From the NCBI GenBank assembly GCA_964580995.1, contig CAZOMV010000004.1, forward strand, positions 34,893 to 98,892: a stretch of 64,000 bases of DNA, in the 5' to 3' direction. Shown here piece by piece: positions 12,001 to 18,306 of this stretch; positions within the stretch are counted from its first letter, which is position 1, and the number at the start of each line of letters is the position of its first letter. The notes under the pieces were generated by a model. It searched no databases, was not told the DNA's origin, and saw only the letters and a program-made list of their open reading frames with translations. The translations under genes and the position numbers were made by a program. This DNA comes from JAKJEP01 sp964580995 (GTDB lineage Bacteria; Planctomycetota; Phycisphaerae; Sedimentisphaerales; SM23-30).

Positions 12001-13117
12001 CTGCCTTACGTCTCTTTCCGGCGGCGTCAATACCACCTATGCTTATGACCCAGCCGGAATCCGTGTTTCCGCCGGTTCAACGACGTATCTGATCGATCCT
12101 TACAATCCGACCGGGTATGCACAAGTATTTAAAAAGATCACCGGTACCGAAGAAATCACCTATACTATTGGCAACGATGTTATATCACAAGCCGATGCGA
12201 CGGGTATTGCCTATTTGATTTATGATGGTCATGGTTCGGTTCGGCAGCTTGTGGATAATACCGGTTCTCTCGTTACCGGCCAGCAATTTAATTATGATGC
12301 GTATGGGAATCTGACCAATACGGTTTCACCGCAGACAAATCTTCTATATGCCGGGGAACAGTGGGATACTGCTCTGAGGATGTATTATCTTCGTGCCAGG
12401 TACTACGATCCTGCCAACGGTCGGTTCAATGCCCTCGATCCGTTTGCCGGTAATAGCCAAGACCCGATCAGTCTGCATAAATATCTATATTGTCATGCTG
12501 ATCCTATCAATTATGTTGATCTATCAGGATATAATGAGTTTTCCATTACCGGGCTTATGGGTAATATAATAGCTCGTGTGGTTGTATTCACAATACAACA
12601 TCCACATTTAGCAGCGGGAATAGGAATCGCGTTTGATATAATGATGCCTGCTGTATGGCAGGAGGCAATGATAGGCAGTGGGATACCGCCCTTCCAATTA
12701 GCCGGCAATGTCGGACGTGTGGGAAAAGGATTTTTGCGTACCATTTACGCCAGCAAGCATCCATCTTTCAAACAAATCATGGACCACTGGAATAAGAGTG
12801 CTGCAGGGAAGTTGGCAAAAGTAACTGGTGATGAATTTGAGAAATTTTTCGAAAAATATATGCCTAACGCTGTTCGGAATGCACGTGTTGGACAGGGAAA
12901 GAACACGGTGGATTTCAGTTCGCCAGGGTATCTTGTTGAAATCAAATCTGGGATTAGTTCTTTCAATGAAAAACAGTTGGCGGCTATCACCCAAGAAGCG
13001 GGAGTAACAGGACAGACCATTGTGTATCTCTTTCTGGAAGATCCACCATCACCTGTCACGCAGAAAATAGTAGGTGTAGGTGGGAATGTTATTTCTCTCT
13101 ACAAACAAAGAAAATAA
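2..13117 (+). CDS. Giant RHS/YD-repeat polymorphic toxin, 5' end outside window
   Basis: The frame is open from base 2, so the N-terminus lies upstream; the TTG at 341 is not a real start. Order of modules: the end of a PKD-like domain, a beta-propeller-like stretch (about 190-1100), a DUF11-like domain, a right-handed beta-helix (about 1520-2450, opening IYVDD), and about a dozen PKD/Ig-like repeats each opening with VDAG or a variant (2950-6760). An RHS plug (LKIGNVKFSQEDL, about 7795) leads into long YD repeats (8650-12350). The RHS core signature RARYYDPANGRF is near 12390, and a D-L-S-G motif (12518-12529) stands at the usual DPxG release site. The 195-residue tip has D-x(6)-E-I-K in VDF...VEIKSG, preceded by GDEFEKFF, which resembles a PD-(D/E)XK nuclease. 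It is probably exported and delivers the tip to neighbouring cells. The fold and function of the tip are inferred. Confidence 0.9.
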   Translation, partial: GPQYPAVTQGDFITWNPDKLNQHNPTFKFLAEGVYELQLSASDNGIAGTSDTVRVSIRPVQQEYKTLYAITYQYPNGENGPEIQIYDINESNGTLIDNPSTVFCDGERNITEPLKNITFSKKWRMLFALYDYSSFMSTIHPLAMWPICEQKMPNWNFLGNEWETLIIDDEKDVIYSTGDGPTSIKAYVWNESQEEFILLHDHTIDFLPYGFSDFALDAENGLLYVADATNIIKILDTENWCHWVDKDIPVVVDKEEMEVSVIAIDTKNHFLYSGSEYDGNWPFDIDGHNYLVQTNLNNRDDQSKIDLGANVTGITVDQETGLVYCITKANKIYVYDSALDKKQEIETTNNSDDPAGLTLAKNVKYKPSIGTLSISHQEETIGSNPVETPITVSPTNVTMDEFTYHIAYTIDSELDEQTDTVVVDYLPVQVEYAWATDPGVYDKDEHAVKWYLGNVTPSSSGTFQVGVKVNGRAAPNSNIINHCEIESSNLCTIAKDANVHVNWWLETNRIYVDDNAIGGNGSSWPLALNDLQDALALARYYVEGEDHLWPNGGEIWVADGYYCPGDKSNDTFQLVAGVRMYGGFEGTESALDQRNLIDPEKESILTGNDCCSKVVTTEDNTVIDGFTIQNAKDPFGAGIYCCSSYATIQNNKIINNFQNGITCENAVHPSIKNNWIYGNWNRYTNPSGGGIQFTNTVRASVFNNCITNNGGSMIGFGIKSDAGSEISVSNCIIWGNDHDAQDNSYELSSTITPRFCCIKGYPTIADGNGNFGKEPKFVDYTEREASGDYEYYIYDLRLQPGSPCIDKGFEDTINSEDEGSISVDGSISWYNNDDVIEIDNDETPRIITVSGEAITFVPPLEEETDPVGMTITNWMHVWNFEDSTTAEGTTSSLVVADVSRYHVHDTIKFTITINQIDNIYYVVVANVDTSTNTVYFDSVSPLIAPVPDETLLHFWSIVSERDILGGPRKVGGHIDMGAHESTRISVDAGADREIPLTSESVDVWLDDTALTYLDTDHTDVELVWSVISGPAGGYDFNGQATGLNPTVTFTEEGNYVLRLLVQRASDDIPLYSDTVNIRIYYGGQAGYTHDHVADDKEFTLNVGFPAVTPSKIRWTGPDGVSFDPSGDITPQEVTATLSAAVPGIYDFKVEALDSSNNVIGWDKLKVPVSHQQILVDAGSYNTITWPDHQVCLLGMVSGGVPAAVHWQADEDAAGHVTIESPDTLYSWVKFDQPGRYELEFLAYDDYGDVIGADVAIVTVAPAAHGPVTVNLGNDQVITFPQDFAFLTGHVTGLQTGDTVDLIYSGTTNPEVSVVTFSHQIPDDGIFATKATFRDVNGESMGGEYQFSLVASDAAGVILGVDTMTVRVDFPKIVDAGEDVVLEPGQATLALAGKIAAGTAWDTVKWLGNSDGHVSFSADSILAPTATFTVPGVYKLGLVVRKVINNINTIVGMDTIQVTAPYSTEEVVVDAGHDCRLTALGEQDIEIALHGKILSGDPDSIAWIFPDPSSNGIPGNDEIEYRGSTDTLDTWLRIPNPGVYPIALVAYKGENIVGWDMATYIVDKPDTSSDITVDIGTTYEALEVGGNVTLSATISGCIFQWIYTELSNVYLFVDNSTPQSPSATATFYQPGVYDFSLVLRNPVSNEIIGLDTIQITVLPEDQRDWKLASSLEEITLGTNNSVSLTGTTTHQYNSVVWVDPTSDNRVEFTPNSEDPLEASACFYNINDDEYYSGIYKLGYVAKDENVVPVGCDTITIKVNPRGHHTIEAGEKQEVTLSLDGRAVVALDGTIDTTSCKWFTPVLVDGTVTFDDGDPATTNDDQRTETRAVFTAPGSYKLALLAYSGESLIGADTLTVTVHPYDSRSLYMNMDAIDNEITYLADDSAELQGTTIKGGRLAKLRWLFNNDPSNLVSFADYSFLNTTATILKPGIYSVILDCLWGDTVVGQRAVQVKVKEPQVRVDAKVNLGGNPVQLVDEYCQLLGTTFDVNLTAQVFGVSDTSILTYKWFSSDSTNAAISNPGVWELTKQLTVNTAGKYEITLEAWSSDNKLLSRDKLLVIALSGTPIVEAGQYDSVIKSEGLILSKAQIWDDTSVFNDTDHIQWTSDRSVTIDTTSSGCSILQPGVIFNDINNDGIGLYKLTLGYRETLESDYVVDEVTVLVEPTPISFVYAGAQKFTSPYHPIEMNDVNVISSKANLTYAWEVTAGESGNVTFDSPSQKNPVITFLAEGDYTLTLSVSYGTFPPVTSTVDINVVKFYSDGDPFLALTAKQGDTEITNGHEVCGSNIEIEVNAEYAHTDSVCLILDNDDNKEIKPYDLTIHQGSADLPEKMMFHYLLDTHTISSGSHILSASAKGTSVYDPDPVSFTFTNSCAITDYKVSQEVVNNDPSTLTFSATFTSSLNWQFEICNVNDLTGTPRYTESSSVASSEITIPVTIGNWGNGTYRAHLKVDNGGSTLDEADVCFSVAIGDIKDKLVAELDGSLKFGPEDLGGVGIPIKSRYMITKGFFDLQGKAYHPDFPDDVSYQITISDGKGTSQNITPGILANGYRHASVKPEGDDPYGSLGVLDLTSLPNGIYKLDLAVKCLGVTRHDTAEIALDCPLKIGNVKFSQEDLTIPVAGFPLQVVRTYDSFSRQKDGDFGFGWSYTLADMDIVINKGITQQAGVISGLSRDVTLTLPDGRRATFTSYLDGRIYSTGKGSWTVKYQSPEGVNGSLEATGTTTLKYEPLSFGWFWDGYQPPLYEMSSYMDLSMHEFEGFTLSMDDGTIYNINRYPYNDSQHLKEYGEDIAEELFGYTNGGLFPYEDYGKPYLASIKLASDETIVFEPDFSRGGENPDIKNVKCYAAGVEPDQYQSNYIQSIEIFRNTLGRIIAINAPAETETEEEPVNGSPTLVYDYDSDGNLVSVSKLITRDDPETTDKDETKYETTTYAYDSDNIHYSSDHYVTDIKDPRGLSPIQYLYDASGRLIGTRDARNKTIEVHHDLVPDEEGFRTETVVDRNGYPTVYKYNERGNVVKQVKTLPAEPVNIEIVTSYNYIDPANPDSPTSVTQLVPDPAVPGQFTDSITSTTYDAKGRPLSVTDPEGNVTVNTYDLCGNLLSTTQKKPGGDVVSVTYNHYNSRNLLVFSGTKANSSGPWLDLNVNYYDEYNRLWHTVKVDVNHLDPIPFNERIDSNATISNPAYFDALYDDVSGNAVLNNIEYHVITTYTYPTDQSGNYLSGSADQPYSISEPYHGAATYNSELEKYINHFQYDDNGNQYKSWYLWDAPAGQPDLYVITLNEYDAQNRVIKTRRIVADNLDGQNPVSDVTLSETIYNSIGKVESAEGEHLPGEHGSLTEYYYDELGNLVETNTYDPQGNLLTASRTLYDADGRALVTVGPYATGDQPVGTETVYDALGRVTETRRWANVAITLQDIHDASSWLVGKAATGWTTAGNQAVAGNELSYTKTIYDIAGRVAMTLTLDEEGYEQPTGYKYDKAGKQIAVADAKDYGLIKGTHYTYDNPWYVINESVLANLLQMDIAAISTASTTDYQGTRQWKVTDDRGNTTEFTYDALGRIIMTTFPATTQNPITYAHVTYDGLGRKIFESEQTTQINPDNAVGKEFEYDASGRLSAVVLAAVPDSENGNVLTCPRYEYKYDDFGNQIEIWDKLKQDPLTGVVNDTYKRITKFTYNELHQQTSRQLPGTQTEYKEYDEFGRIRKATDFDGQVAGYVYNDADNGLLSEVRYYADEMAYQANHPAGTFGLKIGYTYDKLGRKVTETIDDTQTWTYYYDAEGRIEAIVNPQGIVGYEYSDITGRKGAVVVPESLGSSNHRERIEYGYDEIGRLSDVEAVKRGGAGISELTHYQYDAAGSLEMITYPTGTTTDYDYDELNRLTSVTNRNSQSQTLSSFIYTLNDNGSRDHVVETMGGQAATIEWDYDALGRLARETCGSDYTDYISDLVGNRLTKKFNGATMVTYQYDTFGNDRLLLEDNATGEDVAYEYYDNGALKKKTVGSIITNYGYDLRGCLTSLSGGVNTTYAYDPAGIRVSAGSTTYLIDPYNPTGYAQVFKKITGTEEITYTIGNDVISQADATGIAYLIYDGHGSVRQLVDNTGSLVTGQQFNYDAYGNLTNTVSPQTNLLYAGEQWDTALRMYYLRARYYDPANGRFNALDPFAGNSQDPISLHKYLYCHADPINYVDLSGYNEFSITGLMGNIIARVVVFTIQHPHLAAGIGIAFDIMMPAVWQEAMIGSGIPPFQLAGNVGRVGKGFLRTIYASKHPSFKQIMDHWNKSAAGKLAKVTGDEFEKFFEKYMPNAVRNARVGQGKNTVDFSSPGYLVEIKSGISSFNEKQLAAITQEAGVTGQTIVYLFLEDPPSPVTQKIVGVGGNVISLYKQRK

Positions 13118-13138
13118 CCTTGAAAAAGAGGAATAGCC

Positions 13139-13735
13139 ATGTGGCAAAAGAAAAAAGACTTACTTTTACAAAATACTGCAAAATATCTTGATGAAAGACT
13201 GATTTCACTTGGGTTTTTTCGCTATGGGAAATATACCTGGCTTAGAAAATGGAACTGGAAGACAGATTTAGTCGATCTTTACGAGAAATCGTATGGGATA
13301 ATGATCAATTTCACTATTATGATACCACCTAACAAAAACTATTTCGGAAAAATAGGGTTTATAAATTTATTTTCTTATGTAGATCACACAGGAGCAGGTG
13401 GAGCAACTTATAAGTATCCCTCTTGGCCGTGGGCATATAAAGGTTTTGAGGAAAAGGCACGTAAAGCCATTGATGAGGGTTTGCCATGGTTTTCAAATTT
13501 TGATACACCGGCAAATTGCTGGTTTTATATGCAAAAGCATGAGCCACGTTTGGATACCCCTCATGCCCGTAATTGTGAGGAATATCTCAAGTTGCTGCCA
13601 ATAGAGGCACAAAAGGGACAAATCTTACAAGAAAGTTTATTGGATCCCCATGGTGAACATTACGATGAATTCACCCGCGCCATGTTTGATGCTAACTTTC
13701 GCAAGCCTTTGCCGCTGATAGAGGAAGAAGATTAA
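13139..13735 (+). CDS. Candidate immunity protein for the nuclease-tipped RHS toxin
   Basis: This 198-residue soluble protein has no signal peptide. It starts at ATG 13139 after an AGAGG ribosome-binding site, 21 bases past the toxin stop. The N-terminal part alternates aromatic and charged residues (F-F-R-Y-G-K-Y-T-W) in a layout seen in small cytoplasmic RHS-associated proteins; I do not recognise a specific family with certainty. Position directly behind a toxin tip, small size and the fact that RHS core DNA resumes within about 10 bases of its stop all fit an immunity gene carried as one cassette with the tip. The function is inferred from position only. Confidence 0.65.
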   Translation: MWQKKKDLLLQNTAKYLDERLISLGFFRYGKYTWLRKWNWKTDLVDLYEKSYGIMINFTIMIPPNKNYFGKIGFINLFSYVDHTGAGGATYKYPSWPWAYKGFEEKARKAIDEGLPWFSNFDTPANCWFYMQKHEPRLDTPHARNCEEYLKLLPIEAQKGQILQESLLDPHGEHYDEFTRAMFDANFRKPLPLIEEED

Positions 13736-13820
13736 TAAGGAAGTCGAGACCCGCCGCTGGGCGAATGTAACAATAGAAATAGATGATGAGAATCCCATAT
13801 ATGATCCCGATGGCTTTATT

Positions 13821-16800
13821 GTGGGCAAGAAGCTGATTAGTTCTGCCGTGCCTGCCAATGCCTGGGATCCTGATAATGGTAATCCACCTGTTGATTTACA
13901 TATTGGCTGGACCGCTGGCGGTGTTTTGCCGCAAATTGGCAACGAACTCTCCCATACCCGCACGATTTACGACATCGCCGGGCGGGTCCAGATGAGTATC
14001 ACACAGGATGAAGATGGCGTAGAGCAGCCGACCAGCTATGCATATGACAAGGCCGGTAAGCAAACCGCCGTTATTGATCCCGAAGGGCACAATAGACAAT
14101 ATCTGCCGGATGGTAAAACACTCGATCTTACAGCCACGACTCTAAACGATACTCATCGTACCGAAACGTATTACGAGGGTACCCGCCGCAAGACCGTAAC
14201 CGATGCTCGTGATAAAATCACGGAATTTACCTACGATGCTTTAGGCCGTGCTGTTACTACCAAACATCCGCAAACGGATTACATCAACGAGGCCGGAAAT
14301 GCGGTAACTGACACCCACCTTTACACGCACGTAAGCTATGACGGTTTGGGCAGAAAGAAATATGAGACGGCACAGGTATCCTTTACGGCAATGCCCGCCG
14401 AAGAAACCGACAACTTCAAGAACCACGTCAAGCAGTATTATTACGATGTCGCTGGTCGGCTGACTAAGGTTACACTGCCGGCAGTGGATGATCCGGAGCA
14501 TGCCACGACCGATCTGGTCAATCCGGAATATCGTTACATTTACGATGACTACGGTAATCAGGTTGCTATTCTGGATGCCAAGAGTCGGCTGACCGTTTTC
14601 AAATACAATGAACTCCATCAGCAGGTCGTCAAATATATGCCGTTTACACCAGTGGGAAGTGTAGAGACGTACGTAGATGTTTATGATGAATTGAATGACC
14701 TAATTGTTGTGGATAACGAACCGGATTCTGAAACATGGGCCTATGACGAGCAGGGGCGGTTGATATTGCACCTTGATTACAAAGAGCAGGGAACCGGGTA
14801 TTTCTATAATGAACTAGGCCAGTTGTGGTATAAGAATTTCTATGCCCAGGATAGCGATCCCAATGATGGTGTGAATGATAATTACAATGCAAGTAATCAC
14901 GATGTTGGCTGGGATGAACAGATCGAATATGCGTATGACAATCTGGGCCGCAGGGATACCGTTGTTGATAGTAACGGCACAGCAACATATGGTTATGATG
15001 CGGAAGGCAACCTTGAAAGTGCGGATTCTCCGCAAGGTAAGGTTGGCTATACGTATAATTCAATAACCAATCAGCAATCGAATACCAGGGCCTATCAGAA
15101 AGGTTCCACAACGACAATTTACGCGGATACCTCTTATGGATATGACGATCTGGGCAGGCTCGAAACGGTTACGGATAACGTAATTTCTCCGCATCCTGTG
15201 AATACCTATTATTACAATGCAGTAGGCAGCCGGATCCAGATGGTACTGGGTAACAGCGCCTCACCGTACTATGTTTATGATGCCCTGAACCGGCTGACGG
15301 AATTGAAGAACCATGTCTCGAAATATGAGCCGCCCGCTGCTGAACCAGCTACGCTGAGCAAGTTTGTTTATACCTTATATGCCGATGGGATGCGTAAATC
15401 CGTGGCAGAAACCGTGGATGTCCAGGGCACAACAGAGGCCCGCACGGTGAATTATGATTATGACAATCTGAACCGTCTGACGCAGGAAGAGGCCAAAAAA
15501 GACAGTACAAACTATGGCTATACGATTGATTACACCTATGACCTGGCGGGCAATCGCACCTATCGCAAGGTAACCGTGACGAATGGTTCCGGTGTGCAGG
15601 AATTACATACAAAATACACCTACGATCCCGATACGGATCAACTGGAAAAGGAAGAATTCAGCGATCAGCAGATTGCGATGACTGTTCCCTATGGCAACCA
15701 TCCGGTTTATGCCTATGCACAGCCGGGCGGCGGGATCGGCTACCTGAGGGCAGATGGTACGTCGCTGAGCACCTGGTCGGCGTTCTGGCGAGGACTGCCC
15801 AATCAGTGGAACCGGTATGCCAACCGGGCCGCCTGGGGCCTGTTTATGCTGGTGCTGGTAAGCCAGTTGCTGCTGGAAAGCCTCCGCCGCTTACGCCGGG
15901 CCGCGGATACCTATTGTCCGCGTCCCAGCTACAGTCTTTCCGTCCGTACCATCTCGCTGGTATTGGCCTTTACCTTTATCCTGGGTCCCAGCGAATTCCA
16001 GCAGTTGGCCCAGGCGGATGAATTATATGATAACCTCAGCCGGATGGACTGGATTCAGTGGGCCAATCCGAATGATCCGATAGATTATACCATAACCTAT
16101 GGGTATGATGGTAACGGTTCATGTACCAGCAAAACAACCTGGAACGGTGATCCGGATACGTCCGGCACCAAGCGGGAGGAAGTTGCCTACGAATACAACT
16201 ATCAGGGCCGGCTGAGCCGCCTGATTACCGATCTGGATTCCGCCAGCGGGACCAACCCGGTGGATGTGGTGGATTATGCCTATAACGAGGCCGGGATCCG
16301 TGTTTGTGCCTATTCATTTACCGTGACGCAGAATTATCTGGATACGCAGAATGAGCAGACCTACGCGACCGGAAAACAGACGACCCTGTACCTGATTGAT
16401 GCGCAGAACCCGACCGGCTACGCGCAAGTCATAACCGAGTTAAACTATAACAAGTCCAATCCCGATCCCGCCACCGATACCCCTGCCTCCATCCGCAGCT
16501 ACACCATTGGCGATGACATGCTGGCCCAGACGGATGATCCGCTGGGCACACCGGCGCTGAAATACCTCCTCTACGACGGCCAGGGCAGTACTCGACAGCT
16601 TACCGATGATCTTATTGACGACAGTAATGATATAGTCGATAGTTTCTCCTACGATGGCTACGGCATGATGCTCGGCGGTAATCCGACCGCCGCCAGTCCC
16701 GCCGCCACGAATCTTCTCTACACCGGCGAACAATATGATGCCAACCTCCAGCAATACTACCTCCGCGCCCGGTACTACAACCCTTCCAACGGTAGGTTTA

Positions 16801-17630
16801 ACCGCATGGATGACTACGCCGGCAACAACTCTGACCCGCAATCCCTTCATAAATATCTTTACGTGCACGCGAATCCAGTTAATGGCATTGATCCAACGGG
16901 TAATTTTGAATCTATAGTTGGTATAATGGCAGCAACGTCGATTCGTTCCATATTGGTTAGCATACAAGGAACCGTTGGTGAATATGCGCAATTTGCTGCC
17001 GAATCTGCCTATGCTGGATTATCTCTGAATCAGGCCCTTATTTATGGTTTGATACTGTTTGTTACATCATTAGCCGTGGGACATGCTATTGGCATGGTAG
17101 GAGAATTTGCAAGCAATCTTGCTGGTCGAGCCTTTAACAAGGTAAAAGGTGGTTTTGCCCGGATTGGTAACAAAGTTATTCAGCCAGGCACAATACTTAC
17201 TCGCAACCGATTAATCCCCGGAACACCCGGTATTGTGACTGGAAGCTCTTCAACGACGTTAAAAAGAAATTTATTAAAAGCTAATGGGTTAACAACTACT
17301 ACACAGGTAAGTGGTTATCAGACGATGCATATAATCCCTTTAGAATTTAAGAACCATAATATTATTAGAAAAATTGGTATGGATTTAGATGATGCGACAA
17401 ATGGAATATTTTTGGATGAAGCAACAATGCATTGTGGATCGCATTCAAATTTTTCAAGAGCATTAGAAAGAGTGCTAAATATTATACCAGAAAATTTATC
17501 AATTGACGAAACAATGGGAAAAGTATATGGTGTGCAGGCGAGAGCAACAGAAAAATTTCTGGAAGGTAATTCATTGCGTTCAGCTTTAAGTGATACAGAA
17601 GATCAATGGTATAGGTGGCTTATTGAGTAA
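13821..17630 (+). CDS. Orphan RHS core cassette 2 with AHH/HNH-like nuclease tip
   Basis: This is an RHS module lacking the N-terminal half. Similarity to the giant RHS begins near 13746 with ETRRWANV, in frame and upstream of the GTG at 13821, which is not a convincing start and has no ribosome-binding site. YD repeats run to about 15650. A hydrophobic hairpin insert (15778-16020: helix around AAWGLFMLVLVSQ, then TISLVLAFTFILG) interrupts them, and the core resumes and ends at DPTG (16890-16901). The 243-residue tip is AT-rich and carries MHIIPLEFKNHNI, then DLDDATNGIFL and HCGSHSNFSRAL, matching the layout of AHH-type HNH nucleases although the first of the paired histidines is replaced. 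It is probably silent unless recombined onto a complete RHS; that is inference. Confidence 0.8.
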   Translation: MGKKLISSAVPANAWDPDNGNPPVDLHIGWTAGGVLPQIGNELSHTRTIYDIAGRVQMSITQDEDGVEQPTSYAYDKAGKQTAVIDPEGHNRQYLPDGKTLDLTATTLNDTHRTETYYEGTRRKTVTDARDKITEFTYDALGRAVTTKHPQTDYINEAGNAVTDTHLYTHVSYDGLGRKKYETAQVSFTAMPAEETDNFKNHVKQYYYDVAGRLTKVTLPAVDDPEHATTDLVNPEYRYIYDDYGNQVAILDAKSRLTVFKYNELHQQVVKYMPFTPVGSVETYVDVYDELNDLIVVDNEPDSETWAYDEQGRLILHLDYKEQGTGYFYNELGQLWYKNFYAQDSDPNDGVNDNYNASNHDVGWDEQIEYAYDNLGRRDTVVDSNGTATYGYDAEGNLESADSPQGKVGYTYNSITNQQSNTRAYQKGSTTTIYADTSYGYDDLGRLETVTDNVISPHPVNTYYYNAVGSRIQMVLGNSASPYYVYDALNRLTELKNHVSKYEPPAAEPATLSKFVYTLYADGMRKSVAETVDVQGTTEARTVNYDYDNLNRLTQEEAKKDSTNYGYTIDYTYDLAGNRTYRKVTVTNGSGVQELHTKYTYDPDTDQLEKEEFSDQQIAMTVPYGNHPVYAYAQPGGGIGYLRADGTSLSTWSAFWRGLPNQWNRYANRAAWGLFMLVLVSQLLLESLRRLRRAADTYCPRPSYSLSVRTISLVLAFTFILGPSEFQQLAQADELYDNLSRMDWIQWANPNDPIDYTITYGYDGNGSCTSKTTWNGDPDTSGTKREEVAYEYNYQGRLSRLITDLDSASGTNPVDVVDYAYNEAGIRVCAYSFTVTQNYLDTQNEQTYATGKQTTLYLIDAQNPTGYAQVITELNYNKSNPDPATDTPASIRSYTIGDDMLAQTDDPLGTPALKYLLYDGQGSTRQLTDDLIDDSNDIVDSFSYDGYGMMLGGNPTAASPAATNLLYTGEQYDANLQQYYLRARYYNPSNGRFNRMDDYAGNNSDPQSLHKYLYVHANPVNGIDPTGNFESIVGIMAATSIRSILVSIQGTVGEYAQFAAESAYAGLSLNQALIYGLILFVTSLAVGHAIGMVGEFASNLAGRAFNKVKGGFARIGNKVIQPGTILTRNRLIPGTPGIVTGSSSTTLKRNLLKANGLTTTTQVSGYQTMHIIPLEFKNHNIIRKIGMDLDDATNGIFLDEATMHCGSHSNFSRALERVLNIIPENLSIDETMGKVYGVQARATEKFLEGNSLRSALSDTEDQWYRWLIE

Positions 17631-17778
17631 CTTAGTATGGCATTGCTGGTTTTTTAAAATGAAAACCGACATTATGGCATTAGAAGTACCGTGTGGCATA
17701 ATTTATTACTAATATAAAATAAGCACTTATGAACAGAATAGTGCTGGCGTATTAAAAATTGTAAAGAAAGTCAATCCC

Positions 17779-18297
17779 ATGAAATATAAGTTTGGACCTA
17801 ATAAAGAAGAGGTTGATGAAGTACTTGATTTTATTGAAAGCAATAGGTTGCTATCAGGTGGACAGATTCCGAATGATGTTGAGGCGGTAATTATTAGAGA
17901 TCTCGATCAAATACCCGCTGAAGAAGATTATGAGAAATATAATGATGAACGGCCTAATTGGCGTGATATTTTAGGTATTGAATCAGCAGAATATTATGGA
18001 CGAGAGTCTGCCATGTGGGGTAATGATTTCCCTTATGAGAGAAACATTCTAGATGATATTGTAATGAATCTTACGGCAAAATACAAAACTACTATGTGTA
18101 AACGATATATAAACCATTATTTCGATCAAAATATTCCAGGAATTTTGTCATCGATAATTCACTGTCGTATAGTTATGGGGAAAAGTCATGTATTTTTCGA
18201 AAAACTATTTAAGATCTTTGTATCCGGTGGTTATCCATGTGGTTGGTCTGGAAAATATCCCGAAGGAAAAATAATAGTTTATTATCCTCCCAAGTAA
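17779..18297 (+). CDS. Candidate immunity protein for the AHH-like tip
   Basis: The product has 172 residues, is acidic and cytoplasmic, and starts at ATG 17779, 148 bases past the preceding tip. The C-terminus contains GGYPCGWSGKYPEGKIIVY. I recall similar C-terminal G-x-x-P-C-G-W-x-G motifs from small proteins encoded beside contact-dependent toxins, but no family name is claimed. RHS core sequence resumes about 40 bases after its stop, so it sits inside the same cassette unit as the tip. The base composition is AT-rich like the tip and unlike the core. Immunity function is inferred from position. Confidence 0.6.
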   Translation: MKYKFGPNKEEVDEVLDFIESNRLLSGGQIPNDVEAVIIRDLDQIPAEEDYEKYNDERPNWRDILGIESAEYYGRESAMWGNDFPYERNILDDIVMNLTAKYKTTMCKRYINHYFDQNIPGILSSIIHCRIVMGKSHVFFEKLFKIFVSGGYPCGWSGKYPEGKIIVYYPPK

Positions 18298-18306
18298 AAT
18301 GAGCAG

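Noticed and set aside
13821..13823. GTG as a true start of RHS cassette 2
   Set aside because: RHS similarity continues in frame upstream to about 13746, and there is no ribosome-binding site.
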